Positions 34,332 to 42,702 of a DNA stretch of 64,000 nt are shown one piece after another. Origin of the DNA: Verrucomicrobiales bacterium (GTDB lineage: Bacteria; Verrucomicrobiota; Verrucomicrobiia; Verrucomicrobiales; DEV007); NCBI GenBank assembly GCA_029213195.1, contig JARGNI010000024.1, positions 1-64,000 of the forward strand. Direction: 5' to 3'. The notes below the pieces were generated by a model. That model saw only the letters and a program-made list of their open reading frames with translations, did not search any database and was not told the DNA's origin. Position 1 is the first letter of the stretch. Every line of letters begins with the position of its first letter. Position numbers and translations under genes: made by a program.

Positions 34332-35942
34332 TCAGCCGTGAGTTTTCAAAAAATGCGAGATTTCTTCGGCGAGCGCCTCGTTGATTCCCGAAACCTCGGC
34401 GATTTTCTCAACCGAAGCCTTCCGCAATCGGCTCACCGATCCGAACTTTTCGAGAAGACGCTCCTTCCGGGCACGACTGATTCCCGGGCAGTCATCGAGA
34501 ATGCTCTCCTCGACTCGACGCTTCATGAGAAGCTGGTGATAGCCATTGGCAAAGCGGTGAGCTTCGTCCCGAATCCGCTGAAGCAGCTTGAGCGCCCCTT
34601 TGTCATGAGGGATGAGGAGGGGCTCCGACTCTCCGGGGCGAAAAACCTCTTCCCGCTGCTTGGCGAGTCCGATCACGGGAAGGTCGTGGAGTCCGAGACG
34701 ATTCAGTTCCTTCACCGCCATGCTGAGCTGACCCTTTCCTCCATCGACGATGACGAGATCGGGAAGTCGAACGAAGGGCTTTCTTTTTTTGACAGGCTTT
34801 TCTCCTCCCTCCCCGTCTTCCGAAAGCTCGATCTCGAGGCGTCGCATCGCATCGAGAGGATTTTCCTGGCTGGCATCGGCCACCTCCTCCCCGACCCGCT
34901 CCCGGGCTTCGAGCAGGATCCGGGAATAGCGTCTCCGAATCACCTCCGCCATGCTCGCAAAGTCATCCTGCCCCTTCACCGTCCGGATCCGGTAGCGTCG
35001 ATAATTGCTGTTGTCCGAGACCCCGTTTCGAAATCGAACCATCGAGGCGACGATGTGATTCGAGGAAATGTTCGAGATGTCGAAACACTCCATCACCGTG
35101 GGCTCTCGCTCGAGCCCGAGGTATTCCTGGAGTTCTTTGACATCGGCCTCCGGATCGATCGCTTTCCCAGGCACGCCACGCTTCCGAAACTGGCGGGTCG
35201 GTCGCAGCGTTTTCTTCAGATTGTCGATCATATCCCGGAGCTCAGCCGCACGCTCGAAATCGAGATCGGCGGCGGCTTTCTCCATATCCTCCTCGATGGA
35301 GCGGACGAGATCCTTGGAGTGCCCCTTGAGGAAATCGCAGGCCTGGTCGATCCGAGCGAGATATTCCTCCCGTGTGATTCGACCAATACAGGGAGCGGTG
35401 CAGTTCTTGATCACATCGTCGTGACAGTGCGCATAGTCCTTCTCTCCCGGACGCATCGGTCGGCAATTGCGCAGTCCAAACTCCCGGTTCATCCAGGAAA
35501 TGGTTCGGCGAAGAGCCCCGGAATGGGCGAAGGGACCGAAATAGCGTCCGCCATCCTCTTTCTTGAGCCTCGTCAGCTGAAACCGTGGCCACGGTTCTTC
35601 CATGTGAACCTTCACGAGGAGGAAGCGCTTGTCGTCACGGAAGGCCACGTTGTACTTCGGGCGGTATTCCTTGATCAGCTTTCCCTCGAGGAGGAGCGCT
35701 TCGGGCTCGTTTCGCACCTCGTGAATATCGAAGTCCCAGATACTCTCGATCAAAGCGCGGGTCTTGTGCTCGGCCATCCGCTGCCGGGACGGAGTGAAGT
35801 AGGAGGCAAGACGTTTTCGCAAATCTCGCGCTTTCCCCACGTAGATCACGGTCCCAAAGCGATCACGATGCAGGTAAACTCCCGGCTTGTGAGGCACATC
35901 GCGGAGTTTTTTCTGGAGATCAGGTTTGGCGTCGGAAGGCAC
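34332..35942 (-). CDS. uvrC: UvrABC system protein C
   Basis: 536 residues from a GTG at 35942. The GIY-YIG nuclease domain is at the start (HKPGVYLHRDRFGTVIYVGK, then ARDLRKRLASYF). The cysteine cluster is present as RNCRPM, AHCHDDVIKNCTAPCIGRI. The UVR motif is DLDFERAAELRDMIDNLKKT. The C-terminal RNase H-like nuclease has ECFDISNISSNHIVASMVRF and LPDLVIVDGGKGQLSMAV, and tandem helix-hairpin-helix motifs end the chain (CPGISRARKERLLEKFGSVS). It cuts on both sides of DNA damage. At 536 residues it is a little shorter than the E. coli protein. The GTG start is the only one before the nuclease domain. Confidence 0.96.
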   Translation of the reverse strand: MPSDAKPDLQKKLRDVPHKPGVYLHRDRFGTVIYVGKARDLRKRLASYFTPSRQRMAEHKTRALIESIWDFDIHEVRNEPEALLLEGKLIKEYRPKYNVAFRDDKRFLLVKVHMEEPWPRFQLTRLKKEDGGRYFGPFAHSGALRRTISWMNREFGLRNCRPMRPGEKDYAHCHDDVIKNCTAPCIGRITREEYLARIDQACDFLKGHSKDLVRSIEEDMEKAAADLDFERAAELRDMIDNLKKTLRPTRQFRKRGVPGKAIDPEADVKELQEYLGLEREPTVMECFDISNISSNHIVASMVRFRNGVSDNSNYRRYRIRTVKGQDDFASMAEVIRRRYSRILLEARERVGEEVADASQENPLDAMRRLEIELSEDGEGGEKPVKKRKPFVRLPDLVIVDGGKGQLSMAVKELNRLGLHDLPVIGLAKQREEVFRPGESEPLLIPHDKGALKLLQRIRDEAHRFANGYHQLLMKRRVEESILDDCPGISRARKERLLEKFGSVSRLRKASVEKIAEVSGINEALAEEISHFLKTHG

Positions 35943-36012
35943 GCTAGAGGTTACGTCACGAACCGGGCTTTCCGCAACTGGAGGAAATCACTCCCGCGCC
36001 GGGCTATCGCCT

Positions 36013-36774
36013 CTACTTTCCTCGCTTCAGCTCTCGAAACTGGGTCGGAGAAAATCCCGTCGCCGACCGGAAGGCTCGCGTAAAGGCGCTGTGATCACTG
36101 AACCCACAGGCCATGGCGATTTCGGAGACGGTTTCCTCGGTATCCTCGAGCAGTCGGGTGGCCGCCTTGATCCTCGTCCGGGTGATGTATTGAGAGGGCG
36201 TCAACCCGAAGACCCGCTTGGTCACGCGCGCAAATCGATGGGCGGACATTTGCGAACGCTCCGCCAGTTGCGAAGGAGAGACCCTTTCTCCAGGATCCGC
36301 CTCGAATTCGTCGAGCACGAGAGCCATGGGAGCGGGAATCGTATCGATCGGGATGGGATCGCGAAGGTCTCGGGAAAACCCGACCAGCCCGACGATTTTC
36401 CCCTTCTCATTCCGAAGCGGAAACTTCGAGGTGAGACACCAACAGGGTTCATGGGGTCGCAGCCACTGGATCTCGAGGTGATTGTGGAACGAGGCGCCAT
36501 CGATCAGCACCTTGGAATCCTGCCTCGTCGGCACCTCCCCCATCGAACCCGGAAACACATCGATCGGACGCTTGCCGATCAGATCGCTCTTCCGCGAAAA
36601 GCCATGCCTCTCCACAAGGGATTGATTGACGAAAAGATAATACCCTTCCGAATCCTTGACGAAAAACGCCAGATCCTCGGCTTCATCGAAGAGAGACTCG
36701 AGAATAGGAAGCCGAAGCAGCCATTCCCCATCCTGCTGAAGAAGGTCGGCGGCTTTGCGGATGGATTCACTCAT
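36013..36774 (-). CDS. AraC-type regulator with N-terminal PAS domain
   Basis: 253 residues from the ATG at 36774; the open frame upstream is the shadow of the divergent gene. Residues 30-125 form a PAS domain (EDLAFFVKDSEGYYLFVNQS, HGFSRKSDLIGKRPIDVFPG, LRNEKGKIVGLVGFSRDLRD). The C-terminal 90 residues are an AraC DNA-binding domain (LAERSQMSAHRFARVTKRVF, GLTPSQYITRTRIKAATRLL, IAMACGFSDHSAFTRAFRSA). A family of such PAS-AraC proteins is common in verrucomicrobia. The PAS domain would bind a small ligand. The start is 84 bases from the divergent gene at 36859, an obvious candidate target. Confidence 0.92.
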   Translation of the reverse strand: MSESIRKAADLLQQDGEWLLRLPILESLFDEAEDLAFFVKDSEGYYLFVNQSLVERHGFSRKSDLIGKRPIDVFPGSMGEVPTRQDSKVLIDGASFHNHLEIQWLRPHEPCWCLTSKFPLRNEKGKIVGLVGFSRDLRDPIPIDTIPAPMALVLDEFEADPGERVSPSQLAERSQMSAHRFARVTKRVFGLTPSQYITRTRIKAATRLLEDTEETVSEIAMACGFSDHSAFTRAFRSATGFSPTQFRELKRGK

Positions 36775-36858
36775 AGCCCGGGTATCGATTTCATCAATGA
36801 TCTCGCAAATCGAATCAATTTCGGCGAGATCTCTACTCTTGCTAATCTGCTCCTGCTC

Positions 36859-37440
36859 ATGAAGAAATCCACGCTCATTCTCCTCATCGTCGTCGTCGCA
36901 GTCTGCACCCTTATCCCGATCGCGTTCAAGCTCCTCCTGATCGGCTTTCATTCGACCGGGGATGCCACCGAAAATCTGGAGTTGTGGGGCGGGTATCAAC
37001 CCGAAACCGAATATGTCCTAGTCCGCGATGTCTTTCTCCAGGGAACTTCGGCCGATATGGCAGGCAGACGACTCGTCCTTGTGCCCGAGGGAGAATCCGG
37101 TCTCGGGATTCGATTTGAATCTGCTCCCGAGACGGTGGCCGCCTTTCGGGAAGACCCCGAGCAGGCAGTGAAGGATGCGGGGCTCTGGTTTCAGAAAGTT
37201 CACGGAATTGTGGAGAAGGGAACGAAACTCCGAACCATGAAGCTGGAACATCACCAAGGTTGGAGCGCTTTTTTTGGAAGTGTCCAGACCCTGACTCCCT
37301 ACGCCGAAATCCTCGATGGAGAATTCGCAGGAAAGAAGGTCGATCTCTCGGATGTTTCGTGGTTTTTCGGAAAGAAAGAAGACTTCGGAGTGATTCGTTA
37401 CAAGCCGGAAGAGAAATTGCTTCAGGCCATAAAGCCCTGA
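36859..37440 (+). CDS. Membrane-anchored hypothetical protein
   Basis: 193 residues from the ATG at 36859. One hydrophobic N-terminal segment (KKSTLILLIVVVAVCTLIPI) is followed by a soluble outer part that I do not recognise. It contains YQPETEYVLVRDVFLQGTSA, RRLVLVPEGESGLGIRFESA and WFQKVHGIVEKGTKLRTMKL. The small beta-rich pieces suggest a single folded periplasmic domain. It is divergent from the PAS-AraC gene and convergent with the metallo-hydrolase gene, 6 bases apart. Regulation by the AraC protein is likely from position but not shown. Confidence 0.75.
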   Translation: MKKSTLILLIVVVAVCTLIPIAFKLLLIGFHSTGDATENLELWGGYQPETEYVLVRDVFLQGTSADMAGRRLVLVPEGESGLGIRFESAPETVAAFREDPEQAVKDAGLWFQKVHGIVEKGTKLRTMKLEHHQGWSAFFGSVQTLTPYAEILDGEFAGKKVDLSDVSWFFGKKEDFGVIRYKPEEKLLQAIKP

Positions 37441-37446
37441 CCGCGC

Positions 37447-38304
37447 CTACCCGAAGGCAAATTCAGCCCCCAACGGCAACACCACCGAAGTCGCCCCCGT
37501 CTTCTCGATCGCTTCGACGAACTGCGGGAGCGCAACCCCCGGCAGACAACGCGGCTCTTTCTCATATCCCCGGAAGAACCAGTCCCAGTGACAGGGGATC
37601 ACGAATCGTGGTCGGAGCAACTCGATTGCCTTCCTGACATAGTCGGGGCGAGATTGCCACCCCACCGCGCAGAGACACAGGACGTCGACTTCGATCCCGG
37701 CGAGTTCTTCCTCCACGAAATCCGCCGAGTCGATGTGCATGATGCGGATGCCTCCCATCGTGACGAGCCAGTCGAGGACCAGCCCATGACGCAGCTTGGT
37801 AAATCGCACCGGCCACTCCGAGAGTTCGGGGATATCGCCCGGAAGTGGAACCCTCCCCATCACTTTCCCATGGAAAGAGGCAAAGCCACGCACCGTTGTC
37901 GTTTCGCCGCAGGCAATATCTTCTCCGCCGGAAGTGGCGATGAGTTGCTCCTCGGGCAGTCCGGCAGCTCGACCGACCACGCGAGTCGAATGAGACCCGA
38001 TGAGTCGGGCGCCGGTTTGATGACACAACTCGGGAGCGTCGAGAATATGATCGTGATGAGAATGCCCGATGAGAACCTCATCGGCGCGAGGGATCGCTCT
38101 TCGAATCAATTCCGAGTCCGAGTCCAGTTTGCAAAAGAGCGTCTTGAGGATGCCGGGACGAGTCAGGAAAGGATCCAAAACGACTACCCTTTCCTCAGTC
38201 TTGAGAACGAAGCCGGCTGTCCCGAGGTACTCGATCGTGACCTTCCCGTCCACTGGCGCTTCTCTAGAATAATAGAGGGAAGGATCGACACAAGAGAGAA
38301 ACAT
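37447..38304 (-). CDS. Metallo-beta-lactamase-fold hydrolase
   Basis: 285 residues. The metal motif is HSHHDH (in VLIGHSHHDHILDAPEL). Further ligands are likely in the FASFHG stretch, in MHIDSADFV and in VIPCHWDW. The layout, with TIEYLGTAGFVLKTEERVVV at the start, fits the UlaG/L-ascorbate-lactonase-like side of the superfamily. No signal peptide is clear; the first 18 residues before the domain are not typical and a later start is possible. The substrate is unknown. The next gene upstream is rhombosortase, 66 bases away. Confidence 0.85.
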   Translation of the reverse strand: MFLSCVDPSLYYSREAPVDGKVTIEYLGTAGFVLKTEERVVVLDPFLTRPGILKTLFCKLDSDSELIRRAIPRADEVLIGHSHHDHILDAPELCHQTGARLIGSHSTRVVGRAAGLPEEQLIATSGGEDIACGETTTVRGFASFHGKVMGRVPLPGDIPELSEWPVRFTKLRHGLVLDWLVTMGGIRIMHIDSADFVEEELAGIEVDVLCLCAVGWQSRPDYVRKAIELLRPRFVIPCHWDWFFRGYEKEPRCLPGVALPQFVEAIEKTGATSVVLPLGAEFAFG

Positions 38305-38370
38305 GGAGAACGGGGTTTTCAGTAGAAACGTCTCATCAACTCCGTCTCTTGGAAAAATCCGAAAACCTCC

Positions 38371-39030
38371 TCAGCTCAGCTCCCTGAGCACGGCAGGCTC
38401 CTCCGCGATTCTGGAACGCCCGACCCGATGGCCGGACCAGGCAGAGGGTCGCTTGACGAGTCCTGCGAAAAGTCCGCAGACCAACCCAACCACATGAGCC
38501 GAAGTCACAGGAATGAATTCCTGGTTGGTCCGATCGACAAAAAACGTGTCACCCGTGGTCCATTCGAAGAGGGTCTTTGCGAGAATTCCGACCAGACCAG
38601 AAATCGCCAACCATCGCCCTGCGCCCTTTCTCTGCCACAATCCTGCCAGGACCAATCCAAAGAGCGCCGAGTCCACTCCCGAAAGTCCCCGATAGGTCGC
38701 AAACTCCGGACGAAACCAGGCGATCTCGATTGGAATCGCGAGAGCCGAGAGAAGCAAACACAGCAGCACTCGACCGGGGAGAATGCGGATGGCCGCATCG
38801 CCCAACCCGACCAAAGCCGCGACATCCCAGAGAAGGTGATCCCACGACCAGTGGGTGAGATGGCCCGTCAAGGCGGTCAGTCCGCTCTGCGGAAAGGAGA
38901 GCGAACGCTGCCATTGCAGTACCTCCCCGATCGCGGGGAAGCACTGAATGAAGATGGAAAGCAACGCCAGGCTGCCGATCACGACCCCGCTGACAAGAGG
39001 GGTCGAAGGGAGGTCCACTCGAGTTTTCAT
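38371..39030 (-). CDS. rrtA: Rhombosortase (rhomboid-family intramembrane serine protease)
   Basis: 219 residues with about six membrane segments. The catalytic serine motif is GLSG (115-118, in YRGLSGVDSALFG) and the catalytic histidine is His179 in SAHVVGL. The early stretch LTALTGHLTHWSWDHLLWDV is the mark of the rhombosortase group. Rhombosortases cut proteins that carry a C-terminal GlyGly-CTERM signal and help to anchor or release them. Such a protein is encoded just upstream on the same strand (VIT/VWA, ending at 39054), and the two genes are 23 bases apart. The pair is therefore probably an enzyme with a dedicated substrate. The C-terminal 30 residues are basic and soluble. Confidence 0.88.
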   Translation of the reverse strand: MKTRVDLPSTPLVSGVVIGSLALLSIFIQCFPAIGEVLQWQRSLSFPQSGLTALTGHLTHWSWDHLLWDVAALVGLGDAAIRILPGRVLLCLLLSALAIPIEIAWFRPEFATYRGLSGVDSALFGLVLAGLWQRKGAGRWLAISGLVGILAKTLFEWTTGDTFFVDRTNQEFIPVTSAHVVGLVCGLFAGLVKRPSAWSGHRVGRSRIAEEPAVLRELS

Positions 39031-39053
39031 GGCGCTGCCAGTGTCTTGAGAAA

Positions 39054-41090
39054 CTACGCGTCCTTGCGAATCCCCAACTTGGCCGCAAGTCCCGAGAAGA
39101 GCAGCAGGAGAACCACAGCGAAAGGAGGCAGAGCACCGCCGCCTCCGCCACCACCGGAAATCCGGGGAGCATTGCCGGGAGTGAATGGCTTCGCTTTATC
39201 GACTCGATAGGAAGTCGGAGTCGGAGCCGCTGCCCGAGCCGATTGCGCCGCATTTTCCCGAGCGACCCGATCCCGGTTCTTTCGGGAAATCCCGTGACGC
39301 TCGAAGGCGTCGTCCGCAAGAACCAACATGGCCGTTTCATCCGTCACGAGCTGGTATTCGAGACCGAGGTCGCGGATCGCATCTTCCGACTCACGCACGG
39401 GCATTTCGCCCTGGTTGGCACGGAGCTCGATCTGCTCGATCTGGTCCAGAGCCCAGAGGCGTTCGATCTCAGGATTGGCCGTATCGACGTCCGGGAATTC
39501 GAACTCGGTGTGATAGGTCTTGTCCTCACCCGTGAGCCGGGCTTCCAGGGTCAGCTCGGCCTTCCCTCCTTTTTCATACTGACCAAACATGACCAGCTGT
39601 TCGCCCCGATAGATCTTGCCCGGCAGTTTTCCGGATACGTTGAAGGTCTTCACTCCCTTGATCGAGAACTCGGCGTCGTGCAGCGACTCGTGAACGATCT
39701 TGCTCTTCGCCTGGAGAATCTGCCCCATGATGTCGTCGGCATTGGAGACTCCCGCATAGAATCCTCCACTGCCTTCGCAGACCGTGCGCATCAGCGGCCA
39801 GTTGGCACTGTTGCCGAGAAGAAATCCAAAAATCCGGATGTCGTGCTGCTTGGTCAACTCGTGAAACTTTACAGGATCGACGATCCCCCGGTTGGTCACG
39901 CCGTCCGTCACAAGCACCACGCTGGTCGCCCGGTCATCATCAAGTTTCTTCATCGCGAGGTCGAGCCCAGCGTAGATGTCCGTGCCGCCGTTCGTCCGCA
40001 GTCCCTGGATTTTCTTCACCGTCTTCTCAACATTTTCCGGAGTGGCCGTGACCCATCCTCCGGTAAAATCTCTCGCACTGTCGGAGAAGGTAACGACTCG
40101 AAAGCGGTCCTTCGGCGACATGTTGCCGATAACCCGGGTGACCCCGTCGGTGAGGGTATGAATCTTCGAAGCCATGCTTCCCGACGTGTCGAGGACATAG
40201 ACGTAGTCCGCCCCATTCTCGATCGGCTTGAGATCGATCCCCGGAGTCACGACCATCATGAAGGTCCCTTCCTTGGCTCCCTCTTCCCGGAACGGAACGA
40301 CCTCGACTCGCCCCGGCAGATCCTGCGCGAGTCGGTAGTAGACGACGAGATCCTGATTCAACGCCTGTCCCTGTTTCTCGAGAAGCATCCGGTAGTGACC
40401 GTCCTGCAGTTTCTCCGTCGTCGTCTCGTTCTCAAACCCAGGGATGCGAACCTGCTCGATCGGCCAGGCTGATTTCAGGATGACTTCGGCCGAGAAATTT
40501 CCTTCCACAGCATCGTGGACCGGATTCCAGAAGCTGAAGGCTGCCGGGTCGTCGGTGCCCCCTTCTTCGAGCGGATAAAGATACCGCCCGATCCCGGTAT
40601 CGATGGGAACCGGCTGGTAGTAGACGACGCGGATCCGAGTTTCGTCGTGAGCCTTCACCGGATGAACCCGAAACTCGAAGGCCTTGAAGCTATCCTTCGT
40701 CGCGAGACCGACATCGCTGCCTGCCTTTTTCTCACTCTCATAGATCGTCTGCGCTTTCTGGCGTTCGACGACTTCGCCGTGAATGTCGCGCTCCCCCATG
40801 GTGAGCGTGACTTCCGAGAGACTGGCGCTCTTCGGAAGAGGACAGCGATACACAGCCTCCAGGTCGATATCGTTGGGATTGTAAAAGGTCTGGAGGACCT
40901 CCGTCTTCGCGAAGCCATTGTTGATCGTGACTTTCACGTGATGATCGCGAATCGCGATCGGGGCATGCGGCGATCCTTTCGGAGTCAGCGTGCCGGCGGC
41001 AAAGGCGCCTGAGGTGGTAATGACGAGAGCAGCGGTCGCTGCGACAGCAATTGCTGCGGGTTTCGTGATGAAGCGATGGAATGTTTTCAT
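39054..41090 (-). CDS. VIT and von Willebrand A domain surface protein with GlyGly-CTERM-like tail
   Basis: 678 residues from the ATG at 41090. Signal peptide 1-31. The VIT domain is about 45-165 (VKVTINNGFAKTEVLQTFYN, ERQKAQTIYESEKKAGSDV). The VWA domain starts near 296 and has a full metal-ion site: DTSGS (301-305), a threonine in TNGGTDIY and VLVTDGVTNRG. The end has a Pro/Ala linker, then ISGGGGGGG, a hydrophobic run FAVVLLLLFSGLAAKLG and the basic end IRKDA, the layout of a GlyGly-CTERM sorting signal. VIT/VWA proteins of this kind are known as targets of a marine sortase; here the adjacent processing enzyme is a rhombosortase. It would be displayed on or released from the outer surface. 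Confidence 0.9.
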   Translation of the reverse strand: MKTFHRFITKPAAIAVAATAALVITTSGAFAAGTLTPKGSPHAPIAIRDHHVKVTINNGFAKTEVLQTFYNPNDIDLEAVYRCPLPKSASLSEVTLTMGERDIHGEVVERQKAQTIYESEKKAGSDVGLATKDSFKAFEFRVHPVKAHDETRIRVVYYQPVPIDTGIGRYLYPLEEGGTDDPAAFSFWNPVHDAVEGNFSAEVILKSAWPIEQVRIPGFENETTTEKLQDGHYRMLLEKQGQALNQDLVVYYRLAQDLPGRVEVVPFREEGAKEGTFMMVVTPGIDLKPIENGADYVYVLDTSGSMASKIHTLTDGVTRVIGNMSPKDRFRVVTFSDSARDFTGGWVTATPENVEKTVKKIQGLRTNGGTDIYAGLDLAMKKLDDDRATSVVLVTDGVTNRGIVDPVKFHELTKQHDIRIFGFLLGNSANWPLMRTVCEGSGGFYAGVSNADDIMGQILQAKSKIVHESLHDAEFSIKGVKTFNVSGKLPGKIYRGEQLVMFGQYEKGGKAELTLEARLTGEDKTYHTEFEFPDVDTANPEIERLWALDQIEQIELRANQGEMPVRESEDAIRDLGLEYQLVTDETAMLVLADDAFERHGISRKNRDRVARENAAQSARAAAPTPTSYRVDKAKPFTPGNAPRISGGGGGGGALPPFAVVLLLLFSGLAAKLGIRKDA

Positions 41091-41125
41091 AACCCTGAAA
41101 ACATGACCCGCTTCCAAACATTTAC

Positions 41126-41158
41126 TAAATCGATATAATTTTTCTTACCATCGATTTA
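41126..41158 (-). promoter_or_regulatory. Inverted repeat and possible promoter of the VIT/VWA gene
   Basis: TAAATCGAT (41126-41134) and ATCGATTTA (41150-41158) form a perfect 9-bp inverted repeat with a 15-base spacer, 36 bases before the VIT/VWA ATG. On the minus strand a TTTAAA and a TATATC lie 17 bases apart and overlap the two arms. A repressor or activator that binds the repeat would cover the promoter. The surrounding 80 bases are AT-rich compared with the genes. Confidence 0.5.
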
Positions 41159-41202
41159 AATGATTCTATATCTACCGAGCTTTGAGCTTTCCACACCGCT
41201 GT

Positions 41203-42696
41203 CTAAGCCAGGATGGAGTCGAGCACCTTGGCATGTTCGACACCGGTCAATCGTTGGTTGAGTCCGCGAAACTTGAAGGTGAACCGCTCGTGATCGATCC
41301 CGAGAAGATGAAGGATGGTCGCATTGAGATCGCGAATATGAACCGGATCTCTGGCGATGTTGTAGGCGTAGTCATCGGTTTCGCCGTAGTCGAAGCCAGC
41401 CTTGGTGCCACCTCCTGCCATCCAGGTCGTGAAACAGCGGCCGTGGTGATCCCGACCCGAGGTGGGTGCCCCGAACAGTCCCTGGCTGTAGACCGTTCGA
41501 CCAAACTCCCCTCCCCAGATCACGAGGGTATCCTCGAGCATTCCGAGCCGTTTCAAATCCTTCACCAACGCGGCCGATCCCTGGTCCACATCCTGACACT
41601 GTCTCGGCAGTTGATTGCGGATGGAGATATGCTGATCCCATCCACGGTGAAAAAGCTGGATGAATCGGACCCCTCGTTCCGCCATGCGTCGGGCCATGAG
41701 ACAGTTGGCCGCGAAGGTTCCCGGACGCCGTGCCTCTTCTCCATACAGCTCAAAGGTCGACTCGGGTTCATCGGAAAGATCGGTCAGGTCGGGCACCGAG
41801 GTCTGCATGCGATACGCCATCTCATAGGCCTCGACCCGAGCGAGGGTCTCGGGATCTCCCGCCTCCTCGGAATAGCGACGATTCAGATCCCCGAGGGTAT
41901 CGAGCAATCGACGACGGGCATCGGAGGAGACACCCGGAGGATTCTTCAGATAGAGAACGGGATTCGCCCCCGGGCGGAGCATGACTCCTTGATGGCTCGA
42001 AGGCAGGTAACCGCTCCCCCAGAGGCGGGAGAAAAGCGGCTGACCGGGATTCTTTCCTGTACCCTGGCTGAGCAGGACCATGTAGGCGGGAAAATTGTCA
42101 TTCTCTCTTCCGAGACCATAGCTGAGCCAGGCACCCATGGACGCATGCCCCATCTGCTGGGAACCGGTGTTGATGTAGGTGACCCCTGGATCGTGATTGA
42201 TCGCTTCGGTCCACATCGACCGAATGATCGTCATGTCATCGGCGATCCCTTGGATATGCGGAAGAGGGTTCCCGATCCAGGTCCCGTGATCGCCACACCG
42301 CTTCCCGCCCCAGAGTGGCTTCACCACCGGGAAACTCGCCTGCCGCGCTGTCATCCCTGTGAGCCGCTGTTCTCCGCGCACCGAGGCCGGGAGATCAGAC
42401 CCGTGGAACCGATCGAGGGACTCCTTGTGATCGAAAAGATCGACGTGACTCGGGCCGCCCGACTGAAACAGGTAGATGACCCGCTTCGCTTTGGCGGCGA
42501 AGTGAGGCAATCCCGGAAGCCCTTCGCCAGAGCCTGCTTCGCGCAGGGGAGAAACGGCACCCTGGGAGTCTGCAGCCATCATCTGCCCCAAGGCGAGACC
42601 GCCCAACCCGGCCGCGCCGCGACCGAGAAGCGATCGCCGAGTCATGGCCTGGCGTTGTTGTTCGTCAAGAGTATCCAGCAACGAGATGCGTTTCAT
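41203..42696 (-). CDS. DUF1501 family secreted protein (cluster 2)
   Basis: 497 residues. It begins [20 protein letters not shown], then [20 protein letters not shown], again a twin-arginine-like export signal. Family marks are [55 protein letters not shown] and [20 protein letters not shown]. It is closer in length and motifs to the cluster 1 DUF1501 protein than to the one at 58643. It is the last gene of the tight cluster 2 operon, 6 bases after the sulfatase. Confidence 0.92.
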   Translation of the reverse strand: MKRISLLDTLDEQQRQAMTRRSLLGRGAAGLGGLALGQMMAADSQGAVSPLREAGSGEGLPGLPHFAAKAKRVIYLFQSGGPSHVDLFDHKESLDRFHGSDLPASVRGEQRLTGMTARQASFPVVKPLWGGKRCGDHGTWIGNPLPHIQGIADDMTIIRSMWTEAINHDPGVTYINTGSQQMGHASMGAWLSYGLGRENDNFPAYMVLLSQGTGKNPGQPLFSRLWGSGYLPSSHQGVMLRPGANPVLYLKNPPGVSSDARRRLLDTLGDLNRRYSEEAGDPETLARVEAYEMAYRMQTSVPDLTDLSDEPESTFELYGEEARRPGTFAANCLMARRMAERGVRFIQLFHRGWDQHISIRNQLPRQCQDVDQGSAALVKDLKRLGMLEDTLVIWGGEFGRTVYSQGLFGAPTSGRDHHGRCFTTWMAGGGTKAGFDYGETDDYAYNIARDPVHIRDLNATILHLLGIDHERFTFKFRGLNQRLTGVEHAKVLDSILA

Positions 42697-42702
42697 AAAA
42701 GG

